In this document: piece by piece, positions 5,848 through 6,849 of the stretch
Layout: every line of letters starts with the position of its first letter
How positions within the stretch are numbered: position 1 is the stretch's first letter
Origin: Terriglobia bacterium
GTDB lineage: Bacteria > Acidobacteriota > Terriglobia > UBA7540
Direction: 5' to 3'
Assembly (NCBI GenBank): GCA_030040515.1
Contig: JASHTO010000067.1
Location: 1 to 6,849, forward strand
DNA length: 6,849 nt
The notes under the pieces: generated by a model
Seen by the model: the letters and a program-made list of their open reading frames with translations, nothing else
The model's database searches: none
What the model was told of the DNA's origin: nothing
Program-made: the position numbers and the translations under genes

Positions 5848-6486
5848 CTAAACTCCCCTGGCGTCGGGGTCCCAAATAAACTTGTGAATTTGCAGACCCA
5901 GTCGGACCTTCAGTCCATCGCGCAGGACCCATTCGGCCAGTTGACGCGGTGGCAATTGCCCAAAGACCGGTGAGAAAATAATCTCCTCCACCCGGCTGCC
6001 CAAATCGTGCTGAAGCATGAAGTCGCGGGCAAAGTGAAAGTCACATTCGTTAGCGATCACAAACTTGATCTGATCCTTCTGATCGATTGCGCCCAGGTTG
6101 TCCATACAAAATGTTCCGCCCTCGCCGCTGCCGGGACATTTCACATCCAGAACTTTAACCACGGCTCGCGGCAGACGTCCGATGTAGCGCTCGCCGCTGG
6201 TCTCCACCAGCACCTTGAATCCGCCCGCCAACAGTTGGTCCGTCAAAAGGTAAACTTCTTCCTGCAGAAGCGGCTCGCCGCCCGTCAGCTCAACCAGGTC
6301 GCCGCCCAGTTGGTGAATCCGTGCCATGACCTGAGTTACCGTCATTTTTTCTCCACCATGAAACGCGTATGCCGTGTCGCACCAGTGGCAGCGAAGATTG
6401 CACCCGGTGAGGCGCACGAATACGCAGGGTAATCCGGCGAAATTGCTCTCTCCTTGAATCGACTTGAAGATTTCGGTGATGACCAT
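5848..6486 (-). CDS. queE: 7-carboxy-7-deazaguanine synthase, radical SAM
   Basis: QueE rearranges 6-carboxy-5,6,7,8-tetrahydropterin to 7-carboxy-7-deazaguanine, using S-adenosylmethionine and a 4Fe-4S cluster, one step before QueC. The 212-residue product carries the cluster motif C-x3-C-x2-C at Cys29, 33 and 36 (TGCNLRCHWCDT). The N-terminal EIFKSIQGES (5-14) is the QueE signature, TGGEP (68-72) binds SAM, and LDVKCPGSGE (113-122) and LQIHKFIWDP (198-207) are also family-typical. The ATG at 6486 is the only possible start: upstream in frame there is no ATG, GTG or TTG before a TAA at 6558-6556. It lacks a good ribosome-binding site. It is first in the operon, followed by queC. queD and queF, which supply the other steps, are not in the window. 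No preQ1 riboswitch was recognised in the leader. Confidence 0.95.
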   Translation of the reverse strand: MVITEIFKSIQGESNFAGLPCVFVRLTGCNLRCHWCDTAYAFHGGEKMTVTQVMARIHQLGGDLVELTGGEPLLQEEVYLLTDQLLAGGFKVLVETSGERYIGRLPRAVVKVLDVKCPGSGEGGTFCMDNLGAIDQKDQIKFVIANECDFHFARDFMLQHDLGSRVEEIIFSPVFGQLPPRQLAEWVLRDGLKVRLGLQIHKFIWDPDARGV

Positions 6487-6554
6487 TTGTTTGAGAGAAC
6501 ACCCAAATTCCTTCCGCCATTTTACTCCACTTCCTCGTGTGATCGTGGCGCCGG

Positions 6555-6583
6555 TTTACAGTTGAAGGATCGCAATGGGCCAA
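6555..6583 (-). promoter_or_regulatory. Weak candidate promoter for queE-queC
   Basis: On the minus strand TTGGCC (6583-6578) and TGTAAA (6560-6555) lie 17 bases apart; each matches the sigma70 consensus in four of six positions. Transcription would begin near 6548, about 60 bases before the queE ATG. The match is modest and could be chance in an AT-richer intergenic stretch. Confidence 0.25.
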
Positions 6584-6619
6584 TTTCAATCCCCATTTTA
6601 GGCAAAACTTTGCGCAATT

Positions 6620-6635
6620 TGGCACCACGGTGCCA
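6620..6635. promoter_or_regulatory. Perfect inverted repeat, possible operator
   Basis: TGGCACC (6620-6626) and GGTGCCA (6629-6635) are perfect 7-bp arms around a 2-base centre. A 2-base loop is too tight for an ideal RNA hairpin, so a dimeric DNA-binding protein site is the more natural reading. It lies in the divergent gap between queE and the gene at 6774, upstream of both predicted promoters. The regulator is unknown. Confidence 0.4.
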
Positions 6636-6702
6636 GTACTTCCGATGGATTCCCTTTCTCCCCGCTCCGCCCTACTCTACTGACCTGAAGGGGGGTTCTT
6701 CC

Positions 6703-6715
6703 TGACGGATCGTCA
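6703..6715. promoter_or_regulatory. Short palindrome upstream of the sigma54 promoter
   Basis: TGACG (6703-6707) and CGTCA (6711-6715) are separated by GAT, and outer CCTGA (6701-6705) and TCAGG (6718-6722) arms overlap them. Its centre is about 50 bases before the expected transcription start. Enhancer-binding activators of sigma54 promoters bind inverted repeats, though usually somewhat further upstream, so this could be an activator or a repressor site. Confidence 0.3.
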
Positions 6716-6735
6716 AATCAGGGGGAACATAAGGT

Positions 6736-6751
6736 TGGCACCCTGATTGCA
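6736..6751 (+). promoter_or_regulatory. Sigma54 (RpoN) promoter of the gene at 6774
   Basis: TGGCAC (6736-6741), five bases, then TTGCA (6747-6751) match the sigma54 core consensus TGGCAC-N5-TTGCW exactly, with 10 bases between the invariant GG (6737-6738) and GC (6749-6750). Transcription should start near 6761-6763, just before the AGGAG ribosome-binding site (6763-6767), so the leader would be very short, about 12 bases. Sigma54 promoters need an ATP-hydrolysing enhancer-binding protein, so the downstream gene is probably switched on by a specific signal. Confidence 0.7.
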
Positions 6752-6773
6752 TCGAATGATACAGGAGCACAAA

Positions 6774-6849
6774 ATGCTGAGCCACGAAGAGCTTGAAAAA
6801 ATCCGGGAAGAGCGGGAAGTTTTTGAAACCTGGCGAAGCTACTCACGGC
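6774..6849 (+). CDS. N-terminus of an unidentified protein, cut by window end
   Basis: Only 25 codons are visible, beginning MLSHEELEKIREEREVF, a highly charged and probably helical start with no signal peptide. This is too short to assign a family. The frame is supported by a strong ribosome-binding site, AGGAG (6763-6767), 6 bases before the ATG, and by the sigma54-type promoter immediately upstream. It is transcribed divergently from queE, with a 287-base gap holding two inverted repeats. Confidence 0.75.
   Translation, partial: MLSHEELEKIREEREVFETWRSYSR

Noticed and set aside
6487..6619. preQ1 riboswitch in the queE leader
   Set aside because: I looked for the class I pattern of a short C-rich hairpin with an A-rich tail pairing into the loop ahead of the start, and did not see it. 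Covariance-model searching would be needed to exclude it fully.
6620..6635. Second sigma54 promoter at TGGCAC 6620
   Set aside because: The downstream GC is one base too close (9 instead of 10 between GG and GC) and TTGCA is absent; the match is due to the inverted repeat.

Overview
The window holds seven coding regions, six complete and one cut by the right edge, plus two copies of a small inverted-repeat element. GC content looks moderately high. The adjacent DUF3300 and DUF2950 genes, the secreted carboxypeptidase-regulatory-like/TPR protein and the many short signal-peptide proteins suggest a Gram-negative soil-type bacterium, most likely an acidobacterium. That placement is inferred from gene content and was not tested by any search.

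Layout. Bases 1-256 carry no gene I can support, only a few hairpins, one of which may end the leftmost operon. Two minus-strand genes follow and probably form one operon: a secreted DUF3300 protein with a Gly/Arg-rich tail (2428-1367), then a DUF2950 lipoprotein (1294-257). Divergent from them is a 73-residue protein with a CPFC knuckle (2680-2901). It converges on an unrecognised secreted protein (3603-2950), which lies downstream of a secreted TPR protein (4762-3680). The TPR gene has a good sigma70-type promoter, and a GC-rich hairpin separates the two genes.

The right part is a queuosine-precursor operon on the minus strand: queE (6486-5848), then queC (5742-4981). QueE makes 7-carboxy-7-deazaguanine and QueC converts it to preQ0, so they are consecutive steps. 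Each end of queC is flanked by a repeat with perfect 10-bp ends reading CGTAGGGGCA. One copy sits inside the operon between queE and queC. The other lies between the queC stop and the TPR promoter, and has additional outer 11-bp inverted ends.

The last gene begins at 6774 on the plus strand, divergent from queE, and only 25 codons are visible. Directly upstream is a sequence matching the sigma54 (RpoN) core promoter with exact -24/-12 spacing, which is the strongest regulatory signal in the window. No CRISPR array, tRNA, rRNA or transposase gene was seen. I did not find a clear new multi-gene system. The points most worth following are the repeat family around queC and the sigma54-driven truncated gene.
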